From Albula goreensis (lineage: Eukaryota; Chordata; Actinopteri; Albuliformes; Albulidae): DNA of 64,000 nucleotides. The notes under the pieces were generated by a model. It ran no database searches and was not told where the DNA came from. It worked only from the letters and a program-made list of their open reading frames with translations. Of the stretch, positions 33,289 to 46,142 are shown piece by piece (position 1 is the first letter of the stretch; the number at the start of each line of letters is the position of its first letter). The stretch spans positions 15,573,292 to 15,637,291 of the forward strand of contig CM040765.1 in the NCBI GenBank assembly GCA_022829145.1, given 5' to 3'. A program made the position numbers and the translations under genes.

Positions 33289-36101
33289 TACAAAACATAT
33301 ACCTGACACTACAAATGGAAGAACACAACTGCAAACCATAAGCTTGAACATATACACACACTGCTACAGAGTCCATGATAAATACATGAATGCAAGCAGG
33401 AAGATAAGGTCCGAGTACCTGTGCTTTTGCAGATATTGGTGGGCAGATATTGGTAACACACTCAAAGAAACCTCTTAAAAAGTACAAAGAAAGACATGAA
33501 ATGTGAAAGTTGAGAGGAAAGACTTAAGATACTTAATCTATTCATGCTCTGAACACTGAGACGGTGGGGGTTGGGGGTTGTTTGATTGAGGTTTTTAGAT
33601 TCATAAAAAGGATTAACAAAATGCAATGTGAAAGGTTTATGGCAAGGCTAAAATCAGTAGAACAAATAGGAATCAAGGCAAACTAACTAAATGTGAACTC
33701 TACCAATTTTAGGAATGTTTAATATGGCACTATCTATTGTGTGTTTACAAGCATTGTGCTAAGCAGTTTTTTATATAAATAAAAAAGCATGCTATCAACT
33801 TCTCATATGCGACTGATCAGACAAGAAACCTGTACAGGTCCAACAGAGGGGCAATACATCCACACATTGAAAATGTCTCTCTTTGATATTGTCAGTGCAC
33901 ACACAGCAGAGAAGCAGATGGACAGACATGCTTGCCTTTGCAGCTCAGACACAAAATGCACACAACATATATCTATATAGCTCCAGTCACCTATTTCCAC
34001 AACCAAACTGTTGATTAACAAGCTGATTTAAAGTTCTTTCCCTATAGTATTTTTGTAAAGAAGTATATTAAAAATCCATACATATTTTAGTACAAATCTT
34101 AACAATGCAGTTAATTTATTATGCTCTTCATCGTTATCTACATTACTATTGTAACAACTAACTAAAGTTAATTGTTTTAGTCATTGAAATGCAGATTTTT
34201 AAAACAATTATGTCAATTTCTCTGTCATAAAGAAAAAGATACTGAAAAAGTGAACTTAGTTTTACATGTTAAAAGCTAACAATTTCGAGTGAATCAAACT
34301 GGAAAACATACTGATCTAGCATTTAGCCACTTCCTGTGGTGGGAGTTTGAGGAAAGTGGTTATACCATTTGTGCGATGGTGCCTTGAAAATATAGGCCAG
34401 GGTGTCAACTGTCAAAACCCCCAGGATTTAAACCAGCATCTGTCCTTAAATCTTACTCACAGTTATGAGAAGTGTTCCTTTTTTCCTCTCCATGATGCTG
34501 GCGAGTACACCAAACACCAACATTAACTAAATAAATTGTGTTTGCATTAAAAAAGAAACACATTTATCGCCACATAAAAGTTAAGAGCAAATGTGTACTG
34601 GATCCAGGGCCCGGTCTGTCTGATGTTCACTTTGCACTTTGATGTTGGACTCCCTCTCCATCAAGGCTTAGCTTGTATTTATGCTTTTCTGGAAAATATC
34701 TCTCCATGTCACACTTCACATTTTTTATGCCTTTCAACATCTTCCAAAGATCTGCAGATATGATGACAGGCTGCCCTGAAATGCTTTGTAAAGAGCTCAA
34801 ACGTTTCATACGTCCGTAAATCATTTCATAAGGAGGTTTGGCCACTATCCTTCAGACTGGGCTTACCAAATGAAATATTGGGTATGGGTCGTCTTGAAAT
34901 TGGTAATAAAAAAAAAGAAAAAATCAACACTCATCAGCGTTTAAAACAATCTCTTATGATTCTTCCACGGAGTGGGCGATTTATCGGACAGATGGCGCAA
35001 TTACTGGGTAAGTACCCATCTGTTCTGTATGTTTCTCTCCTGTCCATTAAAAATCCCATTAATGGGGATCTGAGGTAAGTTACCTGGTCTTTTTACATCA
35101 ATTAGGATATAGATTTATAATAAATCAGTTCCCAAACACCTGAGTGGAACAAAGGTAAACAGAGTACGATAAAAATGATTACGAATTTCAGCATGAAATT
35201 CTTAAGTGGGGAAAATCGGAAAGAACTGAAGTTGGTTTACAGTCTCACATGGCCTGTTTAAGGGGAAAGTGCTGTAAACAAGAAATGTTCATTAAAATGA
35301 ATGCGCTAATGAGACATGGTGTCAGAACTTGTATCTGTGGGGGAAAAAATGCGATTAATGCCAGTTTACTAAAACTGTGAACTCTCGATTTGTTCCACTC
35401 GGGCTGAAATGTGTGCCATAGAATTGATTTACCTGATTAACTGCAGTAACAAGTGAAGAGACATTTGGAGACACTCAGGTGAGGGGAGAGAGTGAGAGAC
35501 AACAGCTCAGTATATCAGAGTATTACATACATACCTAATCACAGCTGGATGGCTGGGGGTTTATGGTTTCTGCTCGAGTATAGGAACAGATACTTCCCAT
35601 GACCGGTGCTATGAGAGTCATTACTCCAACATCCACTCCATTGTGCATTTTCTATTCAGCTTCTCATTTACCCTTGTGGTTTTTCCAATACAATGAAACT
35701 TAACACTAGGCTCATCAATTTGACCTATAAGGGGTACTTATACAGGACACTGATGGTTTTAATACATGGTCATTACTAAATCTATGAATTATGTAGGTAC
35801 AATAAAACATGCATGGATCGTTTCATTATCACTTCTTTCTTATCTGTGCCGAATTAGGATGAATCTGAGCAGTAGTCATTGGGTCTCACCAGTCACATGG
35901 GTAACTGTATCAAAGCAGGCTGATGTGAAAACAGCTCTGCATCAGATATAAATGCAATTTATGTACTGAACCAGGCTGCAGAGGAATTACAGCGGGGGGT
36001 TGTCTTTATCTGGAACGCAGCAATTCTTTAAAATGTCAAAAAGGGCTGATTGCTTGAAGGGGGTCCTCCACAGGCCAAAGAAAACTGATAAGATAAAAGC
36101 A

Positions 36102-36149
36102 TACACACACACACAACACACACACACAAATTCACACTCACACACTCAC

Positions 36150-36180
<31 letters not shown>

Positions 36181-36188
36181 AATTCACA

Positions 36189-36273
<85 letters not shown>

Positions 36274-36406
36274 TCACTCTCACGCCCACATACATGATCA
36301 CCACATATGCACCTCAACAAGTGCACACATGTACACCCATAGCACTCATATACACACATTGTCAAACACACACACACACACACACACAACACACACACAC
36401 ACACAA
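36102..36406. repeat. Compound (CA)n minisatellite-like tract
   Basis: About 300 bp made almost only of CA units broken by two copies of an aaattcacactcac interruption (near 36127 and 36179) and a 36271-36360 stretch of degenerate CA. The duplicated interruption points to segmental duplication inside the tract. Open frames across it on both strands are repeat artefacts. Confidence 0.95.
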
Positions 36407-39400
36407 AAGGTGTCCAGGTCTGTAAAGCTTTGCTTTTAATATCCTGTCTGAATGAGATCTACCAGTCGTTAACGAGATCGGATGATGAGTTGAGGGAACA
36501 GTCCTCTCAGAAATGCGATTCTCTGTGGAAACCAGAGAACCTGGCCGTTCGATTGGAGAGCACGCAGCTGCAGAAACAGAAAACTGCAACCTGGTTCAAT
36601 TAAGAGTGTGATTGAAACCAGAGCAATGAAAGTCCGACTACAGAAGAGGACAGAAATCCAACAGCCATTATATTCCAGTAAAGGAAATGTCCTCCGCTAT
36701 AAGAAGAAAATGTGACTGGAAGCACAGAGGAAAAGAAAATTGTCAATGAGAAGCAAAAAATCGCTCTAATCAATCACTTCAGGCATTTTATATGGACAGC
36801 GTGCATCAATGGAACTGGCTGATATTGGATGTGGCTCAGAACGCCTCCGCTGGCATTCAGGGTTCAGAGCAACGCAGCAGAAAAAAAAGGCCATTCCCGT
36901 CAAACGAAGGTTTGCATTAACATCAACATGAAATATAGATGCAATCTGGGAGTGAAACACTGTGGGAATATGACATGGTTCAGCAGAAGGTAAAAATAGC
37001 ACTAAACATTGAAATCTACTTTACTGTATCAAGCCTATGCATTATGTTATGAGTCATGGCAGAACAATGAGGATCGCTCCCCTCCCCAACAAAACCCCAT
37101 TGAGGCTCTATGTTTTTTCTGCTTCTGTTAAACTGACATTTCAAATGGCTTGAACTTTGCTAAACCTGATTTGCTGATTTACCCTTTTGGTTAACGTTCC
37201 TGGGTAATATATTTCACATGTGACTGCTAGAAGACTTAAATTAAGCATCACAGAAGATCTGAAATGATTTTTCCACTACGCGTACAGTGTTCAAAGGATG
37301 ACATTTGCCAACAGAGAAGGCCCTGAGTTTGAATGAATAATGAAAACTCTTGTAAATTGAAGATCCAGTGCTCCCAACCATCCATATGAATGCACTCATA
37401 TAGCTGTGCAGTGGTACTGTAAGGAGGACACAATGTCTTTGCTTTTACAGTGTTTGCTTGTAACAGACAGTGCAGCATACACTGTTTAAAAACAAGCTTT
37501 CTGTCCTAACCATGAATTCCATTATTGTCTAATAAACAATCATTCCCACCTTACATACAAGAGATGGGGCATATGGAATGGCTTCCATATTGTGGTGAAG
37601 CCAAGTGAATAAAGTCAGGTTTCTGTCCTGAGTGACCTCTGCTCTCCTCTGTATGCTGCGCTCCCATCTCTGGAGAGGAGGTGGGCGCTGCATGCGGCTG
37701 GTCCTGAAATATGCGCACGCAGACACAGCAGTTGCTATGAGGCCCTGGTAATACTGCAAGTCCTGCCAGTGTGATGGTTTAATTATACAGTCTGCCTGCG
37801 TCTATTTATGGACAATTTTACTAAATATGTGAGAGAGATGAGCATTCAGAATGTCACATATGCATATGTACCACAGAGCAAATAAATCTACGCAGCCTGC
37901 CAATGGTACCGTTCTCTGCATCTAAGTGGACTGGAGTTTTTCTTTTCTCTCTCTTCACCGTATAAAATGAATTTAGATTAATGGCTTTCTTATGGAGAGG
38001 GAAATGTACAGTTTGTCATTGCCATAGTTCACAGTGTAAACAGTAGTTATTGAGATGATTTATGGGGAGAATGCTGCGGCGTAACAGGGAGGTAAGCTGG
38101 CACATTTTAGACAAATGTACTTCAAGCAGAAGCAGTGGATGATCAGGGAACACATAGTTAAGGAAGAATCGAACGTCTGCTTGCCGATGGAAGGAATATT
38201 AATCAGAAAGTTCTGGGGAGTCAGTTTTGGTGGGTGTTTATCTTGAGACCTGAGCAGGTGAGCGGAATGTTAAGGGCCATACAGTTAATTTGGGAGAAAG
38301 GTGAGGTTTTTATCTTTGAAAATTTAAGCAGGTGTGGGTATGTGGGCATTGGGTGACTGATGTTGCATGTGCAGAATGAGAAATAGTGAAGGTTAGTTGT
38401 GCAGGTCCTTCTGCTTGAGTCTGTGGGGGAGCTTCGCAGTAGGTTGGGCTGACAATATCATTCAGTTCAGGTAAGAAAAAAAGACTGAAAAAAGTAAAAG
38501 GAAAACATGGGTTACAGTTTCCGGATGTTTCTTCCCATTATAAAGCTGGATAAGCATTGAGAATATTCTTTGCCACGTCAGCCTATTTGAAAAATACCTT
38601 TCAAAGTGAAATACAAACAAAAGACAAAGTAGGGGTTGTTTTATTTAGAAAATTTGCATGCAGCACATCAGAGCGACTGCTTTGTCGGCATAATTTCAGT
38701 GACTGGCACTTGTCTGAGGGCTGAACTTCATCACATTGTTCAATGGGCTCACAGCACACTCTCATTTCAGACCTGCTGAATATCAAAGTGCCTGTCAAAG
38801 TGATCCCACAAACCGTGTCAGAGCACCTCTATAATTTATACCCCAGCTACTGTGCCGGGATCAATTTCCTCATCCAATTAACCAGCAGGGGAAAAAACCC
38901 CAACCTTTTCCCATGCATTTTCACTTTCCCCTTGTCTTCTTATTTTCAGGCTGAAGCCGACACCTGAGACGACAGTGTGGAATACCAGATGGCTTGCAGC
39001 TTGCAGATATGGCTGTTTACTAGATGAGATTGGATTAGGCGCTAATAGCTGTCCAAATTAAGGTAGTGAGATGCAGGGTGTTTGTTCGATGAGACAGTGA
39101 TAAATAAATACTACTACTGACCAGGTCAGGCCTCATTGTAAACAGACGTCCACAATATGGCCAGAAGTCTATGCACACAGTACAGTAGAGGACAGTTATT
39201 AAATTAGAATAAGGCAGTGTATGAACTCAGCTCTGAACCACACAGGGGAAAAAGCCACATTCCTTACAGTGTTCTGCTCACAGAGCCTTCTGTTATAAGA
39301 TGTGAAAGTGCTTTACAGTGTAAATAATGCATGCTAAGTAGCATTTTAGGTGTGTGTCTTTTTTCATAATTTACTCAAAAGAATGAGCAGCCACTCTGTA

Positions 39401-39423
39401 CACAGGGGAGTGAAAGGGAATTT

Positions 39424-39435
39424 CACACACACACA

Positions 39436-39500
<65 letters not shown>
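39424..39500. repeat. (CA)n microsatellite
   Basis: About 38 CA units with one CTCA interruption near the left end, followed by tcagagagagag. Confidence 0.97.
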
Positions 39501-39501
<1 letters not shown>

Positions 39502-41633
39502 CAGAGAGAGAGAAAGTGCTGGACAGTTTGCATTTTGGATTTTTCCTTTCTCGTGTTCCCTGTCCGTAGGAATCCATTTGAATAAAAATCACCCAAAACT
39601 TTTCCCCATTTTACTTTACTGAAATTGATGTTTTCATCATTTTTTTTAAATGTCTCGATGGGGAAATCCTCTGATTGGAAAATCTCAACAATGACAACTT
39701 CATGAATAAAATTCATGAATTCATAAGCACTGGGAAATCAGTGTTTGTACTTTATCTCTCTGGTGTTATGGGAAGAATGTATAACTCAGCTGAGACAGGA
39801 AACAGGCAGTGATCAATAAACAAGTGTTCGTGTTTTGTCGAGGTGCTGGGAACTGGCCAGGAGACAGAGACAGGTTGCAAAGGAAATAAAAATGTGATCA
39901 ATACAAACAAATGTATGCTGGCTATACAGTAAATGCCAAGAGGAATGGCACTACCAGTGACTTATTGACGAGGCTTATATCTCTCTCAGCTAGCATGTTA
40001 TGGTAAAGCTTTATTTTTTATCATCCTTAAAAAATATGTAAAATATTTGTATGATGTATTTAATTTAAAGTTTTTATGGGTCTTCCTTAAAACCAGCCAA
40101 AGGCCTCACCACCCTAGCTAAGAAGATCCTTGCAGAAAAGAAAGTAATCCTGTATTACTTTCATTATCAGTATGAAGGGTTGTGCCAAAAGACAGGAAGG
40201 TGGCGCTATAGTAAGCATATGAAGTTATTAACTTTGAGTCTAACTTTAACTTTGGGTCAACCCCATGGCCTTTTAATCACCTGGTAGCTTTCACTGAGGT
40301 CACACAGGGCATTTAATGTAACATTACTTCTGATTTACAGAGATTTGTTAAATAGACCCTTAATTTTAAAAGCACCATAAATGCATAGAGGTCTCACATA
40401 AAATAATCTAAATGGATAACTTGGTTTTGTTCCCTGAGGGCTGTGTCATTAATTAAACCTTAAATACATAAATAATGATTTCTGTGCTGCTCTCGAGTGT
40501 GTAACCAATAAAGGAAGTGAAGATGCAGAATAACAAATACAAAGAGAGAAGGGGACTCATTAACCAGCGTCCGTTTATATTCCACAGTTCCCACAATGCA
40601 CTGCTGCAGTTTCAATTAAACAAAATGATCAGTGTTATCTGGTCTTCATTACTGCTGAGTCACTGTCATTCAGAGAAAGTATATACCAGCAGGAACACTG
40701 AGAACTTTCAGAAACTTTCTGAAATGCTATCATCATTATGTAATATGAATGAATTATGGTGAAATATGAAATATGGGGACTCACTGATAAGCCAGATAAG
40801 GCAGATTAAAAAGCCCACGATGCCACTTTCGGTAAGGTAAGGTTTGGTTCAGATAAGGTATGCTGAAGCTCACTGCAGCGTCTGTGCTATTAGACGGGAC
40901 ACAGCCATATTCAGGTGCCTGCCTGGTGGCCTGACCTCCATCTCAGCTGAGAATAATGCACTGAGGGATTGTTACTCAGGTACTCAGCTGAGCTGAGCCA
41001 TGACAGAGCAGGCTTCAACACTGACAAGATGACAAGAGTAAGAGGAGGTCCCCAGCCCGTTGTATAGCTCTGGTTGTGTGTGTACTTATACCATGTTGTG
41101 ACTCTTGTTGTGGAGAAGTAAGAGGGGTGTTTTTTTTTTATTTTTTACTGCTGCAAGACAATATTTTGTAGAACTGCTGCAACTCCCTGAAGGGGAGCAT
41201 AAAGATCAGTTGGATTTAATTATACTCAAGTGCCAAAGATCATATGTTTAATAAAAAAATATTCAGAAATAAACAAATCATAAAGTCACTGACTCTGTCA
41301 TGAACATAATCTATTGGAAAATTTCTATTCTATTCTGCACTAACACACACAAGCTCCTTAAGAGATGATAATATATTCTTCATTGAAGCATCTCCTGCTA
41401 AATCACTAACCACACCATGGTACAGAGGGGTCTCCCTGATGTTTAGCCTTGCAAATATGCTGCAGCTCTTGTGATTTTGTACGTCGCATTTGACTGGAGC
41501 CTGAACGGCCTGCAGCGCACTAACAGTGAGCATGCCCTTGGATCAGTGTGCTGACGGACTGAGACGGGCCGCAAGGGGAGCCAGGCACCAGGGGGGAGCC
41601 AGGCAGAGCCTGCAGCTGCCTCTGCCTCCACAA

Positions 41634-41646
41634 CCCCCCCCCCCCC
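41634..41646. repeat. Poly(C) tract, 13 bp
   Basis: A C-homopolymer inside a GC-rich island-like stretch (41500-41870). A second C17 tract lies at 41840-41856. Confidence 0.85.
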
Positions 41647-41839
41647 ATCCAAACCCCTGCCCCCCCAAGAGGCGGGATTTCAGCGGGGTGTCATTGAACT
41701 TGCAAGCGCATGGCAACCGGCTGCTTATCGAGGTAATTTAGCGGAAATGGGTTTCCTACTGTTTGGCGGGTGAGTCAGACCAGGTCGGGGAAAAGATAAA
41801 GGCATTCGTGGCCCTGAAAGCACTGTGGTCACGGTAACA

Positions 41840-41856
41840 CCCCCCCCCCCCCCCCC
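41840..41856. repeat. Poly(C) tract, 17 bp
   Basis: A C-homopolymer about 200 bp after the first one. Long C runs are error-prone in sequencing, so the exact length is uncertain. Confidence 0.85.
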
Positions 41857-44561
41857 GCTCCCCGTACCCTTCAGGGGGGCTGCGTGTCTGCATGGTTTTA
41901 ATAAAAATACATTTTAAAAAATGCCATAATTAAGCAATGCAAAAAAAGCATTAGTCTAGCCTCATAAATTCTTAGGCATTTTCCCATTGCCATCTACTGT
42001 AGTGGGCAAGGCTATTAAATATGAACTAGGTTCAATTACTGAGCTCAAAAGAAAAACACACACTGTTAACAGCAATACAAAAACTTTAAAGGCTGCATAG
42101 GATACCTATGATAGCATTATGCAGAATGTTTCATCTATCTAACTGTAATGGTTCATGGGCAACCTAACCCTTTTCAAATAAAATGTCAACTATACACTTT
42201 TCAAAGATAAAAGTGTGTTGTAATCAAACAAGCATTCATTCATTCAACCACTTCATTCAATCATCTTTTTTCAGATCAATTTGTTTCAGTCAAAGATCCC
42301 AATTATAAGATCCATAATATAATGTAATATTATGAAAAGACGCCAAATAAAATACAATGAAAATACTGATGAGATGTCGGTTTGGAGAGTGCAGTTTGGC
42401 TGTGAAGGCTGTGCATGCTGCCAGCGGTCCCATTTGCTGGCTGAGTTCCCAGGTTGTCGTGTACAGGCCCTTTCCTGTCAGAGGGGACACAGCCAGAGGC
42501 GGCACGGTCACTCTCCCCCATGTCTTCCCATTACCTAGCCATCTGTCTTATTCTGTATGTGCTCCGCCATTATTAAACCTCTTTTTCCACCCTTCTCCCA
42601 GCCCCAGCATGCGTGATGGGGTCCAGCCCCCTAACCTCCATTAGAATGAAACCCATGGATCACGTGATGCTTAGAGATTTGGGGAGGGGGCAGAGAGTGG
42701 GACTACAATGCACAGAAAGGGGTCTGAGACTCACCCCTCCGAAAACAAACACCAGATGAAAAACACTTGAAAGGCGAGGGAGGAAAGGTGGATCACGAGC
42801 GCGAGTCATCGCTATCTCACTCTGCCGCCGTTTCACATGTTCGTCCTTTTTTAGAAATCAGACAACTCTGGGCGGTTATTTATGGGCACTTATTTATCTA
42901 TTACTTTGCACAACAATATGCTGTGTTTTAATTGTGTTTACTTCTGTGGTTGCCCATGGTGATTGGAGCAAAAGACTTTATGAGGACAGAAGGCAAGCTC
43001 CTGCTGAAGAGGGGATGTGCATAACAGACATTCAGGAGCAGATTTTTTTGTTACCTGTTGAATTGAAAACAGGCAGCTATTTGCAAGGTGTTTTTCAAAG
43101 TAATCACAGCACAATCAAAGCCAACAGGCTTTGAAGACAGGGGCTGCATGTATGAGGTTTTCTTTACTGGTGAGAAATGCACCACAAGTAGCTCCTGAAA
43201 ATGCAGAAAGCTTCCTGGTCATATTTTAAATTCAAACACAGACACAGCAAAAAAATAATCCTTAACACAATGTACAAAGAGGGTACATCCTGTCTTGTGG
43301 GCTTTGCATTCACTACAAATAAGTGAGACTTGTCCTCTCTGAGATGCCAGCTTTTAGAGCAGAGCCCATACCAAATCTCAGATGGGCATACGGACCTCAG
43401 CTATACTCACTCACTCTGACAGCTGAAGGTCAGTTAGTGATGGACATAATCCCCTCATTTCACTTTCTTACTGTTTTGATGGATTGGGCTGGGTGCGAGG
43501 GAATATGTGGGCCTCCATTTTGGATCCTGCCTCACTCTCCGCTCAAGTAATCTTGTAAATCACCATGTCGAACATTTGACAACCTCATCAGGTGAGTTAA
43601 AAAAAAGGTTGTCTGTGTTATAAGGCAGAGCAGCCAAGTGATTTATGAGTTCTACCTCAAAATTCTTCTCATCTACTCATTTTGACTCATAAAATATAAT
43701 GTCAATTCATATCGTGTCATATCATATTGTGTTATGTCCATAAGAGAATTGCATAATTTCATAATAGAGAGGGTCACTGGTCATTCCATAATTATTGACT
43801 AAGTCCTGGTAGCAAAGAAATCAGAATGCATATAATTTTATCATCCTATCACTAAAATGTACTGAAGCAAAACCACATTCTACAGCGGAAAGCTGTCAGA
43901 AGGCTGTGACATACATTCTTTTCGTGTATACATTGACATTTCCTATCATAGCCTTGAGAGCAATGTGAATAATCCTCTGTACCAAATATTGAGCTAAAAT
44001 GTTCAAGAAAAAAAAACAATCATTTAATGACAATGTTTAGGGTATTTGACTCATCTTTGTTATTGACTGGGAATGGTGCCAATAATTAACAGTCTATAGA
44101 CTTTACATATTTTTTGTAATATTCAATTGACTGATTGATCAAGGTTGCGCTGTGGTCTTCATTTGAAAATATTTTTAAAGTGTTATTTTGTAATGAATTG
44201 AAAAACAGAGACAAAAGTAGAAGAGTTTTTATGCAGATATAAAATCCCAGTGCTCCTCTGTCCTAGCACATTGATTTTAATCTCTGCCAGGAAAAAAAAA
44301 AAAAAATCTCTGCTCCTTGTACTTTCCGGAAATAATGGGGGACGTTGGCATCTGAGTCCTCTGCTCTAACCCACACCGCTGATGGAGGGATTGTGAGAGA
44401 CTGCTTGATGATCACTTCCAGTCTGTTCTTGAGAATCACTTAAGGTCTGCACAAAAGTGCACCTGATGGGGCCTGACATTTCACAGAGCTGCACAAAAGT
44501 AACAGTCTCTATAAAATGAACAGGCCTCGGACAGACCTCGCAAAGAAAAATATGTATTTAT

Positions 44562-44591
44562 ATCCGATTGGAACGATACGTCCAATCGGAT
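44562..44591. repeat. Perfect inverted repeat, 11-bp arms, 8-bp loop
   Basis: atccgattgga (44562-44572) and tccaatcggat (44581-44591) are exact reverse complements around acgatacg. No poly(T), promoter or ORF next to it indicates a role. It could be the tip of a decayed palindromic element. Confidence 0.75.
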
Positions 44592-46109
44592 GTAGGATTT
44601 CAGCCATTTAATGTGTGATCCAAGAGTAATCTGGCTTGTCTCACTGCATATTTTTTTGGAATAATGTAAAACAGAACTGCTAAAAAAGGTTTAACAGTGT
44701 GCCATTTATTAGAACTAACCTCTGACTGTGTCTTTTTGTTAGAAAACTATTCACAAATATAATACTGGGGGATTTTGATGTGGCGTTCATAATCTATAAT
44801 CGTGAGAGTATAAAGCTGAAATGAGTCATGTCATTCTCACCTAAGCCATTTCAGATCAGAACAGAACAGGTTGGCGCAGGTGCATGAGTCTTTGTAGATC
44901 AAAGAAATGTTGACACCATGGAAACAAGGACTCCTCAAAATCTTGATTATGGGTGTTTTTCACAAAGCTCTTTCTGTTGAAATGCACAGGGCTGGTAGGG
45001 GCCAGTTGTCATGTGACTGAAATCAGAGGGGCTTTCAGTCCAGTTAAAAATGAATGATGCTTTATTTTAGGTACCTTACAGCCTCACCTTTCAGGACACA
45101 ATAGTGACAAGGATGTAGTAACACTGAAACGTTGCTTAGGACCTGCAAGGTGGTCCGTTACACTGTGTGTGTGTGCTACTCACTTTAACAATAAATCAGA
45201 ATGGCTCTCGGCACAGTGTACACTTATGTCACCCTTCATGTTCGTCTTTTATGGCCATTTGAAATGAAAAGACCCCTCTCTTTCTGAGGGGGTCTGTCAT
45301 GGAGACCATAAAGTCAACACATGTATTATTGCATAAATAAACATGTGTGCACACACACAGACACACAAATACACAATTTCAGGTATGAACACTCTATTTG
45401 GCTGTTCCAACTTCAGAGAAATCATGGTTATGAACTATGAGATAATGAGTGGCACTGGGATATGAATCAAACGGCATAGTTTTTAATATCATGGAGACTA
45501 CAGTGTGTTTACATTAACTGCAGGTTGCCGTTAACAATCAAAAGCTGGTTTGATTGACATAGTCCATTTCCAAATGTGTTTTCTTTTTCTCCACAGTAGA
45601 GCTGCTACCTGCTGGGTTCTTTTGCTCTGAGAATAAAGGCAGATGAACAAAACTGGAGTGGTTCTCAGAAATAAGGCTTGGTGGTGAAGCTTATTATTGA
45701 TACAGCATCTTGTGTGAAAAGTGACAGGCAGACTCTCCCCTTAGCAAAGCCGTCTCAATTCAGGGCATATGTGGTGAAACCAGACAGCAGAGGCGACTCA
45801 ATTATCACCTGCAGCTGGGTACCTGGCCAAATTACCCTGTCACCTCCCACCTGGGAGCGGCTTTTCGCTCTAGTGTGGGTAGACTTATCAGACTCACATA
45901 GAGTCTCCGCACTTCAGAAGGGATGGTGTGGGGGCGTGCAGCTGTGGATGTAGCAGTGAAACAAAAAAGGAGGGACAAAACTCCTGCAATATGAACATGC
46001 AGGTTTGTCTTAAAGAAATGTATTACAATGAAAAACCCTGACAACTAGTGTAGAACAGTGGAAGGTGGACTATGGAAAATAGAACATTGAAAAAGAAAGG
46101 ATTTGGTAC

Positions 46110-46110
46110 A

Positions 46111-46142
<32 letters not shown>
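46110..46142. repeat. (GA)n microsatellite
   Basis: A GA run with one GACA interruption. Confidence 0.95.

Larger units (their letters stand above)
30916..46109. other. Gene-free region, second part
   Basis: No supportable exon, tRNA or other RNA gene. It holds simple repeats (31955, 32916, 36102, 39424), poly(C) tracts near 41.6-41.9 kb, a palindromic ATCACGTGAT E-box at 42659-42668 and a perfect 11-bp hairpin at 44562-44591. Confidence 0.5.

Noticed and set aside
36000-36425. 141-codon frame rich in His-Thr
   Set aside because: It is a translation of the (CA)n tract. The same applies to frames at 30692-30949, 39350-39622 and 54767-54985.
42659-42668. Palindromic ATCACGTGAT E-box
   Set aside because: A single 10-bp site in non-genic DNA is expected by chance in a window this size; not enough for a regulatory call.
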